Below the pieces are notes generated by a model. That model ran no database searches and was not told the DNA's origin. It saw only the letters and a list, made by a program, of their open reading frames with translations. The position numbers and the translations under genes are program-made. From an uncultured Marinomonas sp. (GTDB lineage Bacteria; Pseudomonadota; Gammaproteobacteria; Pseudomonadales; Marinomonadaceae), in contig CALLIL010000025.1 of NCBI GenBank assembly GCA_938009755.1, forward strand, positions 1 to 52,503: 52,503 bases of DNA, in the 5' to 3' direction. This document shows positions 34,967-44,054 of this stretch, piece by piece. Positions within the stretch are counted from its first letter, which is position 1; every line of letters starts with the position of its first letter.

Positions 34967-36499
34967 ATGAAAATAAAACGCATTTTACTCTGTTGTATCA
35001 CGCTGATGTTATCTCATAACTTGTCTGCGACGACATTGCGAATGGCATTTGACTCTGACCCTATTTCCCTTGATCCTCATGAGCAGTTGTCTGAAGGCAC
35101 ATTGCAGTTTTCCCATTTGGTTTTCGACCCACTTTTGCGTTGGGATCAAAATGACAATTTTGAACCTCGTTTGGCAAAACGATGGGAACGAGTTGATGAA
35201 CGCACCGTTCGTTTCTTCTTGCATCAAAATGTGGCGTTTCATTCAGGCAACCCTTTTACTGCACAAGATGTGGTTTACACCATTCAACGATTAAAAACCT
35301 CGCCGGATTTTCGCGCCATGTTCGATACCATCGAGTCGGCTTCTGTGGTGGATGATCATACCGTGGATGTTCACACATTTGATCCAAGCCCGTTATTGCT
35401 CAATATCATGGCGTACGTTTTCCCTATCGATAAGCGCTTCTATCAAGGCCGAGATCAAATCATCAAATATGGCAATTCATTTGCCTCTCACAATGTTTCT
35501 GGCACAGGGCCTTTCATTCTAAAAAGCAGAGAGCTTGGCACAAGAATGGAACTCGATCGTAACCCACAATATTGGGACACAAATTCACGGGGCAATGTAG
35601 ATAAAATCATCATGACGCCAATACGCACGGACTCAACAAGGTTAGCCGCGCTGCTATCAGACGATGTGGATTTTATTTCGCCTGTCTCGCCTATCGATAT
35701 AAAGCGTGCGGAACGCTCGACAAACATTCAATTAGTGACCATTCCAAGCACAAGTATTTTGTTGCTACACATGAACCAAGCAAGGCGCATCGAATTTCAA
35801 GACGTGCGCGTCAGAAAAGCCATTAATCTTGCGATCAATCAAACGTTAATCGTGGACAAAATCCTGAAGAATTTCGCCACGCCAGCTGGACAATTAAGCC
35901 ACGCCCGTTTTCTTGGTCATCGAGAAGAGTTGCTACCGAAATACGATTTAAAGGAAGCTCGACAATTGATGAAAGAAGCGGGCTACGAAAAAGGCTTTCG
36001 AGTCAGTATGATGGCACCAAACAATCGTTACGTCAGTGATGAAAAAGTCGCTCAAGCCATCGCCGCTATGTTGGCAAAAATCAACATTCAAGTGGACTTA
36101 AAAACCTTACCCAAAGCACAATACTTTAAAGAGTTCTCCCATAAAAGCGCCGACATTATGACGCTTGGCTGGCAATCCGACACCATGGATTCAAACAACT
36201 TATTTGAATTCATCGTGGCGTGTGAAGATGAAAACACCGGACTGGGCGCTTATAATGCGAGCAAATATTGCCAACCAGAAATCGACAAACGCATTAAACA
36301 AGCCAACCGAGAAATGGACATTGATCAGCGCCAGCGCTTGTTGCAAGAAATCGAAAGCATCCTTTATGACGATGCCGCGGTGGTTCCGCTTTATTGGCAG
36401 TCTGTTATTTGGGCCGCGAAAAACGACGTCAAAATACGCGACATTATCAATGATCAAAACAACCCTTACTTAGGAGATTTGGTCGTTGAAACAAAGTAG
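34967..36499 (+). CDS. Peptide-type ABC transporter substrate-binding protein
   Basis: 510 residues, signal peptide of about 21 residues ending SLSA/NLSA before TTLRMAF. SBP_bac_5 family: DSDPISLDPHEQLSEGTLQ, LAKRWERVDERTVRFFLHQNVAFHSGNPFTAQDVVYTIQRL, VSGTGPFILKS, RVRKAINLAINQ and DIMTLGWQSD. It captures a peptide or other small ligand in the periplasm for the permeases encoded next. The ligand cannot be told from the sequence. First gene of a five-gene operon. Confidence 0.93.
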   Translation: MKIKRILLCCITLMLSHNLSATTLRMAFDSDPISLDPHEQLSEGTLQFSHLVFDPLLRWDQNDNFEPRLAKRWERVDERTVRFFLHQNVAFHSGNPFTAQDVVYTIQRLKTSPDFRAMFDTIESASVVDDHTVDVHTFDPSPLLLNIMAYVFPIDKRFYQGRDQIIKYGNSFASHNVSGTGPFILKSRELGTRMELDRNPQYWDTNSRGNVDKIIMTPIRTDSTRLAALLSDDVDFISPVSPIDIKRAERSTNIQLVTIPSTSILLLHMNQARRIEFQDVRVRKAINLAINQTLIVDKILKNFATPAGQLSHARFLGHREELLPKYDLKEARQLMKEAGYEKGFRVSMMAPNNRYVSDEKVAQAIAAMLAKINIQVDLKTLPKAQYFKEFSHKSADIMTLGWQSDTMDSNNLFEFIVACEDENTGLGAYNASKYCQPEIDKRIKQANREMDIDQRQRLLQEIESILYDDAAVVPLYWQSVIWAAKNDVKIRDIINDQNNPYLGDLVVETK

Positions 36500-36571
36500 A
36501 CACACACTTCTTTTAGGTTATTTTTGTTATATGACGCTTTCCACCATTATCAGTAGGAACCACACCACTCA

Positions 36572-37552
36572 ATGTTAATTTTTCTACTTCGGCGATTTAT
36601 TCAAGCCTGTTTCGTGATGGTCATCATCAGCGTGATTAGCTTCGCCATCCAAGACAAATTAGGCGACCCTGTGCAGCAAATGGTCGGCATGACAGTGTCG
36701 GTTGAAGAGCGCCAGCAATTACGTGAACAATTAGGACTTAACGACAGTTTTCTCACGCAATATTGGCGCTTCACTAAAAACGCCTTGCAAGGCGATCTCG
36801 GCACCTCCTTCTATTATAAAAAACCCGTGCTAGAGGTTATTTTCCAAAAAGTGCCAGCCACATTGGAGCTGGCATTTTGCGCCATCGTTTTAGTCGTCTT
36901 AATCGCCACGCCATTTGGCGTATTAGCGGCAATCAAGCCGAAACACGCGATCTCACGTATTGTGATGATCGTCACTTCGATTGGTCTATCGGTTCCTATT
37001 TTCATTGTCGCCATTTTAATGATGTATTTGTTTTCCATTGAATGGAATTTGGCGCCAAGCTTCGGCCGAGGTGAAACCACCCAAGTGCTTGGATTTTGGG
37101 AAAGTGGATTATTCAACAAAGACGGATTAAACCATTTATTGTTGCCAAGTTTGTCCCTTGCCTTTGCGCTGATGCCGATTTTTACGCGTTTGATCCGAGC
37201 AGAGATGATGGAAGTTTTGCAGTCTGAATATATCCGCTTTGCTTGGTCAAAAGGCTTGTCTTCCAATCGTATTTACTTCATTCACGCGTTGAAAAACACC
37301 ATGCTGCCAATCATCACTATTGGCGGGATTCAAGCTGGAACCTTAGTGGCTTATACCATTTTAACGGAAACCATTTTCCAGTGGCCCGGCATGGGGTTTC
37401 TCTTTATGGACGCAGTAAGCCGAGTCGATACACCCTTAATTTCTGCGTACCTAATTGTCGTTGGCGGCATGTTTGTTATTACCAATACAGTGGTGGATTT
37501 AATTTATGGATTGGTTAACCCAACCGTACGTCTGGCGAGTCACGGCTTATGA
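36572..37552 (+). CDS. Peptide-type ABC transporter permease (DppB-like)
   Basis: 326 residues, six membrane helices. N-terminal LRRFIQACFVMVIISVISFAI, then GLNDSFLTQYWRF, GTSFYYKKPVLEVI, and the EAA loop region EYIRFAWSKGLSSNRIYFIHALKNTMLPIITIGG that docks with the ATPase. The last helices read ILTETIFQWPGMG. Its TGA overlaps the ATG of the next permease by four bases. Confidence 0.94.
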   Translation: MLIFLLRRFIQACFVMVIISVISFAIQDKLGDPVQQMVGMTVSVEERQQLREQLGLNDSFLTQYWRFTKNALQGDLGTSFYYKKPVLEVIFQKVPATLELAFCAIVLVVLIATPFGVLAAIKPKHAISRIVMIVTSIGLSVPIFIVAILMMYLFSIEWNLAPSFGRGETTQVLGFWESGLFNKDGLNHLLLPSLSLAFALMPIFTRLIRAEMMEVLQSEYIRFAWSKGLSSNRIYFIHALKNTMLPIITIGGIQAGTLVAYTILTETIFQWPGMGFLFMDAVSRVDTPLISAYLIVVGGMFVITNTVVDLIYGLVNPTVRLASHGL

Positions 37553-38487
37553 AATACACTAGAAAAGACCTTATGCATCCGCTCTCAGACAGCCGCTTTA
37601 GCCACATGTGGTCAGGTTTTATTGGCGATAAACTGGCGATTCTCGCATTAATCATCTTTGCCTTTTATTGTCTTGTGGCGCTTTTAGCCCCGTTATTGAC
37701 TCCGTACGATGTCAACGACGTGAACTTCATGGATTTGATGAACGCTGAAATCGCCCCAAGCTGGATCACTCAGGATTACCACTTTTTATTGGGTACAGAC
37801 GCACAAGGGCGTGACCTTTTAACGGTTATTTTATATGGCACAAGATTGTCTCTCACCATTGGAATCTGTGCGGTTCTCATTCAAGCCACGCTAGGGATTT
37901 GCATTGGTTTGGTCGCTGGTTATTTGGGCGGCCGAATTGATAACTTTTTGATGCGTTGTGCCGACATCCAATTGTCCTTTTCCAATATGATGGTGGCGAT
38001 TATCTTTCTTGCCATTGTGCAATCCCTGTTTGGCCTCGCTGTGTATCAGCAACTTGCCATGGTGATTTTGATTTTGGTGATCGGGTTAAGCGAATGGCCT
38101 TTGTTTGCTCGAACCATTCGTGCCTCAGTGTTGGCTGAGAAACAGCAAGAATATGTGGATGCCGCTCGCGTCATGGGGTTTGGCTCAAAGCGCATTATGT
38201 TCCGTCATATTTTGCCAAACACCTTGTCCCCTATTCTGGTGATTTTTACCATTCAAATCGCTAACGCTATTATTGCGGAAGCGGCGTTGTCTTTTCTAGG
38301 ATTGGGCATGCCATCCACAGAACCGTCCCTTGGCGCGCTCATTTCAGAAGGCTTTTCTTATATGTTTTCTGGCTCTTGGTGGATTTGTGTGATTCCAAGC
38401 GTGACGCTGATTATTCTTATTCTGGCCATGAACTTATTAGGCGATTGGTTACGAGATCACCTCAACCCAAAGGTGTATAAAGACTAA
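37549..38487 (+). CDS. Peptide-type ABC transporter permease (DppC-like)
   Basis: 312 residues, six helices, second half of the transmembrane channel. LGTDAQGRDLLTVILYGTRLSL is the DppC/OppC signature; the EAA loop is YVDAARVMGFGSKRIMFRHILPN; FLGLGMPSTEPSLGALISEG follows. Separated from the next gene by a single base. Confidence 0.95.
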   Translation: MKYTRKDLMHPLSDSRFSHMWSGFIGDKLAILALIIFAFYCLVALLAPLLTPYDVNDVNFMDLMNAEIAPSWITQDYHFLLGTDAQGRDLLTVILYGTRLSLTIGICAVLIQATLGICIGLVAGYLGGRIDNFLMRCADIQLSFSNMMVAIIFLAIVQSLFGLAVYQQLAMVILILVIGLSEWPLFARTIRASVLAEKQQEYVDAARVMGFGSKRIMFRHILPNTLSPILVIFTIQIANAIIAEAALSFLGLGMPSTEPSLGALISEGFSYMFSGSWWICVIPSVTLIILILAMNLLGDWLRDHLNPKVYKD

Positions 38488-38488
38488 T

Positions 38489-39487
38489 ATGAATTTATTA
38501 AGCGTCAGTAATTTACATGTTAACTTTCATATTAAAAAGCACGAGCTCGCGGCACTGATCGACGTGAGTTTCACCTTGAATCGTGGCGAGCGCATTGCCA
38601 TTGTTGGGGAATCTGGTGCGGGGAAATCTGTCTTAGGTTTTTCCATTGTGAACTTAATCAGCAAGCCGGGTTATATTCATTCAGGCTCAATCAAATTGGA
38701 AAACAAAGACATTTCCAAGATGAACTTACGCCAACTACAAGAAATTCGCGGCAAACGCATTGCGATGATTTTCCAAGACCCAATGATGACGCTGAATCCA
38801 GTTCTCACCATTGGCGATCAACTGGTGGAAACCATTCGCAGCCACACCAGAATCGCCTACAAAGACGCGAAAAACATCGCGATTCAGAAACTGCAACACG
38901 TGCAAATTTCGTCTCCCGAAACCCGCTTCAATCAATATCCTCATGAGTTATCGGGCGGCATGAGACAGCGAGTAATCATCGCCTCCGTCTTATTACTCAA
39001 CCCAGATATTATCATTGCAGATGAACCCACTACGGCGCTGGACGTCACCATTCAAGCTGAAATACTGCAACTGTTGTTGAGTATTTGTGAAGACAACGGA
39101 GTAGCCTTGGTGTTGATCAGTCACGATCTTGGCGTTGTCTCTAAAGTGGCCGAACGCACACTCGTTATGTACGCAGGTCGGATTGTTGAAGAAGGCCCAA
39201 CATTGGAAATCATCAACGACCCTCAACACCCTTACACACAAGGCTTGTTAAATGCATTGCCACAAATGGCGTTACCAGGACAAAGATTGAACCAAATTCA
39301 AGGCAGCATGCCTTCGTTAAGCGAACGCCCTTCTGGTTGCGCCTTTCACCCTCGCTGCCCTTACGCCACAGAAAAATGCCAGCAAGAACAGCCAAGCTTT
39401 ATTAACAGCGGCGTTTCGAGCGTTGCCTGTTTTATTGTGGAAGACATGTTAAACGAGTTTGCAGATGAAGAAGAGGCGTATTTATGA
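38489..39487 (+). CDS. Peptide-type ABC transporter ATPase (DppD-like)
   Basis: 332 residues. Walker A GESGAGKS, Q-loop FQDPMMTLNP, signature LSGGMRQR, Walker B IIADEPTTALD, switch His in SHDLG. The C-terminal oligopeptide-transporter extension has cysteines (CAFHPRCPYATEKC and VACF) expected to bind an iron-sulfur cluster or metal in relatives. Overlaps the next ATPase gene by four bases. Confidence 0.95.
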   Translation: MNLLSVSNLHVNFHIKKHELAALIDVSFTLNRGERIAIVGESGAGKSVLGFSIVNLISKPGYIHSGSIKLENKDISKMNLRQLQEIRGKRIAMIFQDPMMTLNPVLTIGDQLVETIRSHTRIAYKDAKNIAIQKLQHVQISSPETRFNQYPHELSGGMRQRVIIASVLLLNPDIIIADEPTTALDVTIQAEILQLLLSICEDNGVALVLISHDLGVVSKVAERTLVMYAGRIVEEGPTLEIINDPQHPYTQGLLNALPQMALPGQRLNQIQGSMPSLSERPSGCAFHPRCPYATEKCQQEQPSFINSGVSSVACFIVEDMLNEFADEEEAYL

Positions 39488-40494
39488 GCACGCCTCTTAT
39501 TCAAATCAGCGGTTTGGAAAAAGCCTTTGCCACAAAAGAAAGTTGGCTGGGACAATGGCGCTTTCACCGTGGAAAATTCAAAAAACATCAAGACAGCATT
39601 CATGCTCTCAATGGCGTTAATTTGACCATTAATCAAGGGGAAACCTTGTGCGTGGTTGGTGAAACAGGTTGTGGAAAATCCACATTAGCGCGTGCCATTA
39701 TGGGGTTAATCAACCCAAGCGCAGGAGAAATACATTACCTTGATCAACGCATTGATCACTTGAGTGATCAACAACGCATGTTGTTTCGCCGTCGAATGCA
39801 GATGGTTTTTCAAAACCCTTATGCGTCGTTGAATCCAAGAATGACGGTTTACCAGACACTAAAAGAACCGATTATATTTCATAACCCTGAATTATCTTTG
39901 GCTCAAGTAGATCAACAAATCGACGATTTACTAGAATCCGTCGGGATTTCTGCGTCGAGCTCAGATCGTTATCCTCATGAATTTTCAGGTGGTCAGCGTC
40001 AACGTATTAGCTTGGCGCGCGCTTTATCGGTCGAACCAGATTTTATTGTCGCCGATGAGCCTTTGTCTGCGCTGGACGTGTCCGTTCAAGCTCAAGTTTT
40101 GAATTTGATGATGGACAAACAAGAAGAACGTAATCTAAGTTACCTTTTCATTACTCATGATTTGGCCGTGGTTGAGCATTTTGCCACCCGCGTCGCGGTC
40201 ATGTACTTAGGAAGAATATGTGAACTAGCACCAACCAACACTCTATTCAATCAACCAAAGCACCCTTATACGCGAGCATTATTGTCAGCGATTCCTCGCT
40301 TAGACAGCAATACGGCCGAACCGATTCGATTGATTGGCGAAGTGCCAGTACCAACAGAGCAACCGATTGGCTGTGTCTTTCAAGCTCGTTGTCCTTATGC
40401 GAATCAACGTTGTTACGACGAATCGCCAGCCATGATAGCGCAAGAAGACACCAGCAGTGTTGCCTGCCACGCCATTGAGGAGAAGCGACTATGA
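39484..40494 (+). CDS. Peptide-type ABC transporter ATPase (DppF-like)
   Basis: 336 residues. Walker A GETGCGKST, Q-loop FQNPYASLNPRM, signature FSGGQRQR, Walker B IVADEPLSALD, switch THD. The C-terminal domain again has the CVFQARCPYANQRC cysteine motif. Last structural gene of the importer. Its stop codon overlaps the ATG of a 26-codon ORF. Confidence 0.95.
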   Translation: MSTPLIQISGLEKAFATKESWLGQWRFHRGKFKKHQDSIHALNGVNLTINQGETLCVVGETGCGKSTLARAIMGLINPSAGEIHYLDQRIDHLSDQQRMLFRRRMQMVFQNPYASLNPRMTVYQTLKEPIIFHNPELSLAQVDQQIDDLLESVGISASSSDRYPHEFSGGQRQRISLARALSVEPDFIVADEPLSALDVSVQAQVLNLMMDKQEERNLSYLFITHDLAVVEHFATRVAVMYLGRICELAPTNTLFNQPKHPYTRALLSAIPRLDSNTAEPIRLIGEVPVPTEQPIGCVFQARCPYANQRCYDESPAMIAQEDTSSVACHAIEEKRL

Positions 40495-40571
40495 TCCATT
40501 TTCCTCTTTCTGCTTACCGTGACCTTGTTTTGTCTGCCTGTGGCAATAAGGAGTCAAGCTCATGGAAATAA
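40491..40571 (+). CDS. Candidate 26-residue small ORF bridging transporter and regulator
   Basis: ATG preceded by GAGGAG at eight bases, overlapping the DppF-like stop (ATGA) and ending ten bases inside the LysR gene. The product begins MIHFPLSAYRDLVLSA and ends in a polar Cys/Ser/Lys stretch. It fills the whole apparent gap, which suggests either a real small protein or a ribosome relay that couples translation of the importer to the regulator. Family unknown; coding status unproved. Confidence 0.45.
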   Translation: MIHFPLSAYRDLVLSACGNKESSSWK

Positions 40572-41497
40572 GATGGCTTGAAGACTTTATCGCGCTGGCA
40601 AAAACACGTCACTTTTCCCGAGCGGCCGACGACCAAAACGTAACGCAACCTACTTTCAGTCGACGCATCAAACTGCTCGAAGAAGAAATGCGTGTCACCT
40701 TGATCGACCGAAACACATTGCCACTGTCTTTGACTCCAGCAGGCGAAGTGTTTCTACAAAGCGCCGAGCTTATCACTCGACAATTGCGTGATACCAAAGA
40801 GCGTTGCCAAGAAATCCGCAAAGAAGAAGAGTCACAAGTGCGCTTTGTGACCACTCAAACCCTGTTCTTGAGCTTTTATAAAGAAGTCATTGAGCCGTTT
40901 TGTCAGGATAACGAAGTGGAATTGGACATCAACATGAAGTCCAGCTCTTGGTTAGGGATCGACTTTATTAACTCCTTAATGGACCAAAAGTGCGACATCA
41001 TGTTGTGTTATTGGCATCCTGCCATTAATTTCATTCGTGCCTTAGACGAAGATCAATATGAGCACATTGTCGTCGCCAAAGAGACATTGATTCCTTGTAG
41101 CGCAACGGATGCGAATGGCGAGCCTAAGTTCACTCTTCCTGGCATGAAGCGTAAGCCTTTGCCTTATATTGGTTATTATGAAAACTCTTTTTTACAGCCT
41201 GTGATTCATCATCATTTGCAGCGTCAACGTGATATTCCTCAGCTGCAAACCTTGTCGGAGAACTATCACTCTGTCAGCATCAAAGCCATGGTAAAAGAAG
41301 GTTATGGCATTGGCTGGATTCCAAAACGACTCATGCTCGACACATTAAATTATGGCAAAGTCGCTTTGGCTGGAGAAGAGAACTGGCACATTCCATTAGA
41401 GATTCGCCTGTATCGCTCTAAGCTGAATCAGAACCCGAAACTCAACCAATTCTGGGAATCATTAAAAACACACGTGCAAAAAAATGGCCCTCTTTAA
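40562..41497 (+). CDS. LysR-family regulator, HypT-like
   Basis: 311 residues. N-terminal helix-turn-helix (WLEDFIALAKTRHFSRAADDQNVTQPTFSRRIKLLE) resembles E. coli HypT (YjiE), as do the central LIPCSATDANGEPKF and C-terminal GYGIGWIPKRLML and IRLYRSKLNQNPKLNQFWE. HypT responds to hypochlorite; whether this one does is unknown. AAGGAG is eight bases before the ATG. Position after the importer genes suggests it regulates them. Confidence 0.87.
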   Translation: MEIRWLEDFIALAKTRHFSRAADDQNVTQPTFSRRIKLLEEEMRVTLIDRNTLPLSLTPAGEVFLQSAELITRQLRDTKERCQEIRKEEESQVRFVTTQTLFLSFYKEVIEPFCQDNEVELDINMKSSSWLGIDFINSLMDQKCDIMLCYWHPAINFIRALDEDQYEHIVVAKETLIPCSATDANGEPKFTLPGMKRKPLPYIGYYENSFLQPVIHHHLQRQRDIPQLQTLSENYHSVSIKAMVKEGYGIGWIPKRLMLDTLNYGKVALAGEENWHIPLEIRLYRSKLNQNPKLNQFWESLKTHVQKNGPL

Positions 41498-41509
41498 GGG
41501 CCATTTTTT
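41479..41509. terminator. Bidirectional terminator overlapping the LysR stop
   Basis: A 12-bp stem with core TGGCCC / GGGCCA, 7-nt loop, flanked by A6 and T6. The loop contains the last codons and the stop of the LysR gene. On the other strand it serves the CHASE/GGDEF/EAL gene, which ends at 41549. Confidence 0.88.
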
Positions 41510-41541
41510 ATCTTCTACTTTACTTTTTATCTTCCACTTTA
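41505..41541. repeat. Imperfect 18-bp tandem repeat
   Basis: TTTTTATCTTCTACTTTA is followed after one base by a copy differing at one position. It lies between the LysR terminator and the opposing gene. Probably a small local duplication. Confidence 0.7.
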
Positions 41542-41548
41542 AAGAAAC

Positions 41549-43861
41549 CTACAAGCCTTCCTGCTTATTCAAAGCGACAATCATGGGATCACTGGCCATG
41601 GAATTCGCACCAAACGCTTTACTGAATAAATAGCCTTGCCCAATATCGCAATCGTATTCTCTTAACAGCGCCAATTGCTCAACATTCGTAATGCCTTCTG
41701 CAATCACTTTTAAATCCAGATCGTGGCTCAAACTAATGATGGCTTTCGTTAAAGCGGCGTTATTTTTGTTCTCAATAATGTCCCGTACAAACACCTGATC
41801 AATTTTCACGTAATGGAAAGGGAGATCCTTCAAGTAACTCAAGCTTGAATAACCTGTACCAAAATCGTCCAGCGCCAATTTAATGCCAAGGCGACTAATT
41901 TGACGTAATAACTCCGCGCAGCGCTCAGGGTCCTCAATCAGGATAGACTCCGTCACTTCAACTTCCAGCAAGCTAGGATCAATTTTGTATTTGTCTAACA
42001 AAGCTAACAAGTTCGGCAGAAAATCCACTCGCTTTAACTGAGCCGCAGAACAATTAATCGCGATAGGCGGTACGGAAATGCCTTGCTCCTGCCACTCCAA
42101 AAGGTGTCGGAAAGCTTGCTCAAACACCCATTCGCCCAAAGGTAGAATAATGCCAGTCTGCTCAGCCAATGGAATAAATTCAGCAGGAGAAACATCGCCG
42201 AGTTCATCATCGTGCCAACGAAGCAAAGCTTCCATACCGACGCAACGTTCGGTTTCTATGCAAACTTTAGGTTGAAAGTGCAGCTCCAGACTTTCATTTT
42301 TGATGGCTTCTCGCAAGCGCGCTTCGATACGAACATTTCGAGCAAAACGCTTACCCATTTCGCCGTCATAAAAATGATAGGTGGCTCGGCCCAGTGTTTT
42401 TGCATGATACACCGCCATGTCCGCATTTTTAATTAACGTTACACTGTCTGTACCAAACCTTGGCGCCAACGCCACGCCAATAGAACACCCAATATTCAAA
42501 GTACGGCCATCAATAAAGTAGCTTTGACTAAGTTGATGGATCGTTTCTTTCACCAAATTATCCAATTGGGGTAAATCATAGGTTTCATTTTGAGGCAACA
42601 ACACTAAAAACCCGTCACCGCCAAGATAGCCCACAACAGCCTCCTCAGGCAGCATCGATTTTAGTCGCTGAGCAACTCTAGAGAGAACTTTATCGCCGAC
42701 TTCATGACCAAATGCATCGTTAATGGTTTTGAAGTGATCAAGGTCCAATACCAATGTCGCTAACCACTTCCCTTTCCTTTGGCAAACAAGCAGTTGTTCA
42801 TCAAGCACTTTTTGCACGCGATAACGACTTAATAAACCGGTTAATTCATCGGTATCAAATCGTTGATTGGCAGCGTTCAAAGCCGATCGATAAATGGATG
42901 AAAATTTACGTGCATAAGCGGCAAGGAAAAATGCCAATAACGTTAAAAAAGTGAAAGGGATAAAAATGGACGTCCAGTTGATGTAATAAAACACGCCATC
43001 AAAATGTGCCGTATCAATTCGCCATTGTCGGTCGCCTGTTAATAAGTATTGTGTGTTGTATTGGTGTTTATCCCATTCCGAACTTGGTTTGGAATCGGCA
43101 AACCAAATGATGTTGTCTGTAGAAGTTACATCAGCGACTCGGTAAGACAAATCAGGATGTACTTGCTCTCTAATATTCTCTAATAATTCGTCAACCTTGA
43201 AAAAAATCCCTGCCATGCCATAAAAACCTGATCTATCTGTTGTCTTAAAAACACGGCTCTCAGGAGGCAAATAAACGGACTTTCTTAACAGGAAGGAATC
43301 CGCTTCGTTACCTGCATTCCAATCTGGCACAGTAATAGAGATAGGCTGAGAGAGCGTTGTTTTAATGGCGTTACGAGAAGCAATAACACTTTCTAATTGT
43401 TCATAATCAGGTGCCAATAAATCGTAACCGAATACTATTTTATGAGGATAACCAAGGGTTAAAGGTAGAAACTCTTCTCTATCACCTTCTGGAAATATCT
43501 TAAACTGAGGACGGTTTAAGTTCTCTTGCATACCTCGCTCATATTCTAATTTATGGCTAGCAGGCACATATTTGGCGAAATACACACCGAGATCATTATC
43601 AAGAGATAAGCTTTGAACAAAACGAGAAAAATTTTCAGACGACACATCTTGCTCATTGGATTTAATCAGAGCAGTAATAGCAGAAAGCGTCTCTGCATAT
43701 TGATTTATGCTGACTTCTAAACGCTGAGAGAAGTTACGATTTTGTAACGTCTGAGAGGTTTCTACGTATCTTAATTCTTCCATGAACATTGAGATGCTCG
43801 TCGCGATAGCAGACAAAAAAACAATCGCAAAGATGACGTAATGTGATTTTTTATTTTTCAT
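41549..43861 (-). CDS. Membrane CHASE-GGDEF-EAL protein, degenerate cyclase site
   Basis: 770 residues from the ATG before KNKKSHYV, which has AGGGA at six bases. One helix near 8-26, a periplasmic CHASE-type sensor domain of about 280 residues, a second helix near 315-335, then GGDEF and EAL domains. The cyclase motif reads GGDGF (residues 414-418), so cyclic-di-GMP synthesis is unlikely. The EAL domain is intact: EALLRW with Glu544, EVTESIL, DDFGTGYSSLSYLKDLP and KVIAEGI. It probably acts as a phosphodiesterase controlled by an external signal. Confidence 0.92.
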   Translation of the reverse strand: MKNKKSHYVIFAIVFLSAIATSISMFMEELRYVETSQTLQNRNFSQRLEVSINQYAETLSAITALIKSNEQDVSSENFSRFVQSLSLDNDLGVYFAKYVPASHKLEYERGMQENLNRPQFKIFPEGDREEFLPLTLGYPHKIVFGYDLLAPDYEQLESVIASRNAIKTTLSQPISITVPDWNAGNEADSFLLRKSVYLPPESRVFKTTDRSGFYGMAGIFFKVDELLENIREQVHPDLSYRVADVTSTDNIIWFADSKPSSEWDKHQYNTQYLLTGDRQWRIDTAHFDGVFYYINWTSIFIPFTFLTLLAFFLAAYARKFSSIYRSALNAANQRFDTDELTGLLSRYRVQKVLDEQLLVCQRKGKWLATLVLDLDHFKTINDAFGHEVGDKVLSRVAQRLKSMLPEEAVVGYLGGDGFLVLLPQNETYDLPQLDNLVKETIHQLSQSYFIDGRTLNIGCSIGVALAPRFGTDSVTLIKNADMAVYHAKTLGRATYHFYDGEMGKRFARNVRIEARLREAIKNESLELHFQPKVCIETERCVGMEALLRWHDDELGDVSPAEFIPLAEQTGIILPLGEWVFEQAFRHLLEWQEQGISVPPIAINCSAAQLKRVDFLPNLLALLDKYKIDPSLLEVEVTESILIEDPERCAELLRQISRLGIKLALDDFGTGYSSLSYLKDLPFHYVKIDQVFVRDIIENKNNAALTKAIISLSHDLDLKVIAEGITNVEQLALLREYDCDIGQGYLFSKAFGANSMASDPMIVALNKQEGL

Positions 43862-44054
43862 TAATTTCCCTGAAAACCTAAGTACGCGAACCTCTTGATA
43901 GAGAAAGCGCCCAACGGACAAATTAAAATTCTATTAAGGACACAACTTTACCTAAAAAGTACTCAACCGACACGGAATAAATAGTGAAGAAAGGTATTTA
44001 TTGTCATTTTCTGTTATCCTTCACCCATTATTTACTCTACTAGACAGGCCTTTC

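Noticed and set aside
44001-44054. Longer N-terminus for DbpA
   Set aside because: The hydrophobic extension is not a DbpA feature and has no ribosome-binding site; the GTG at 44055 gives the family start.
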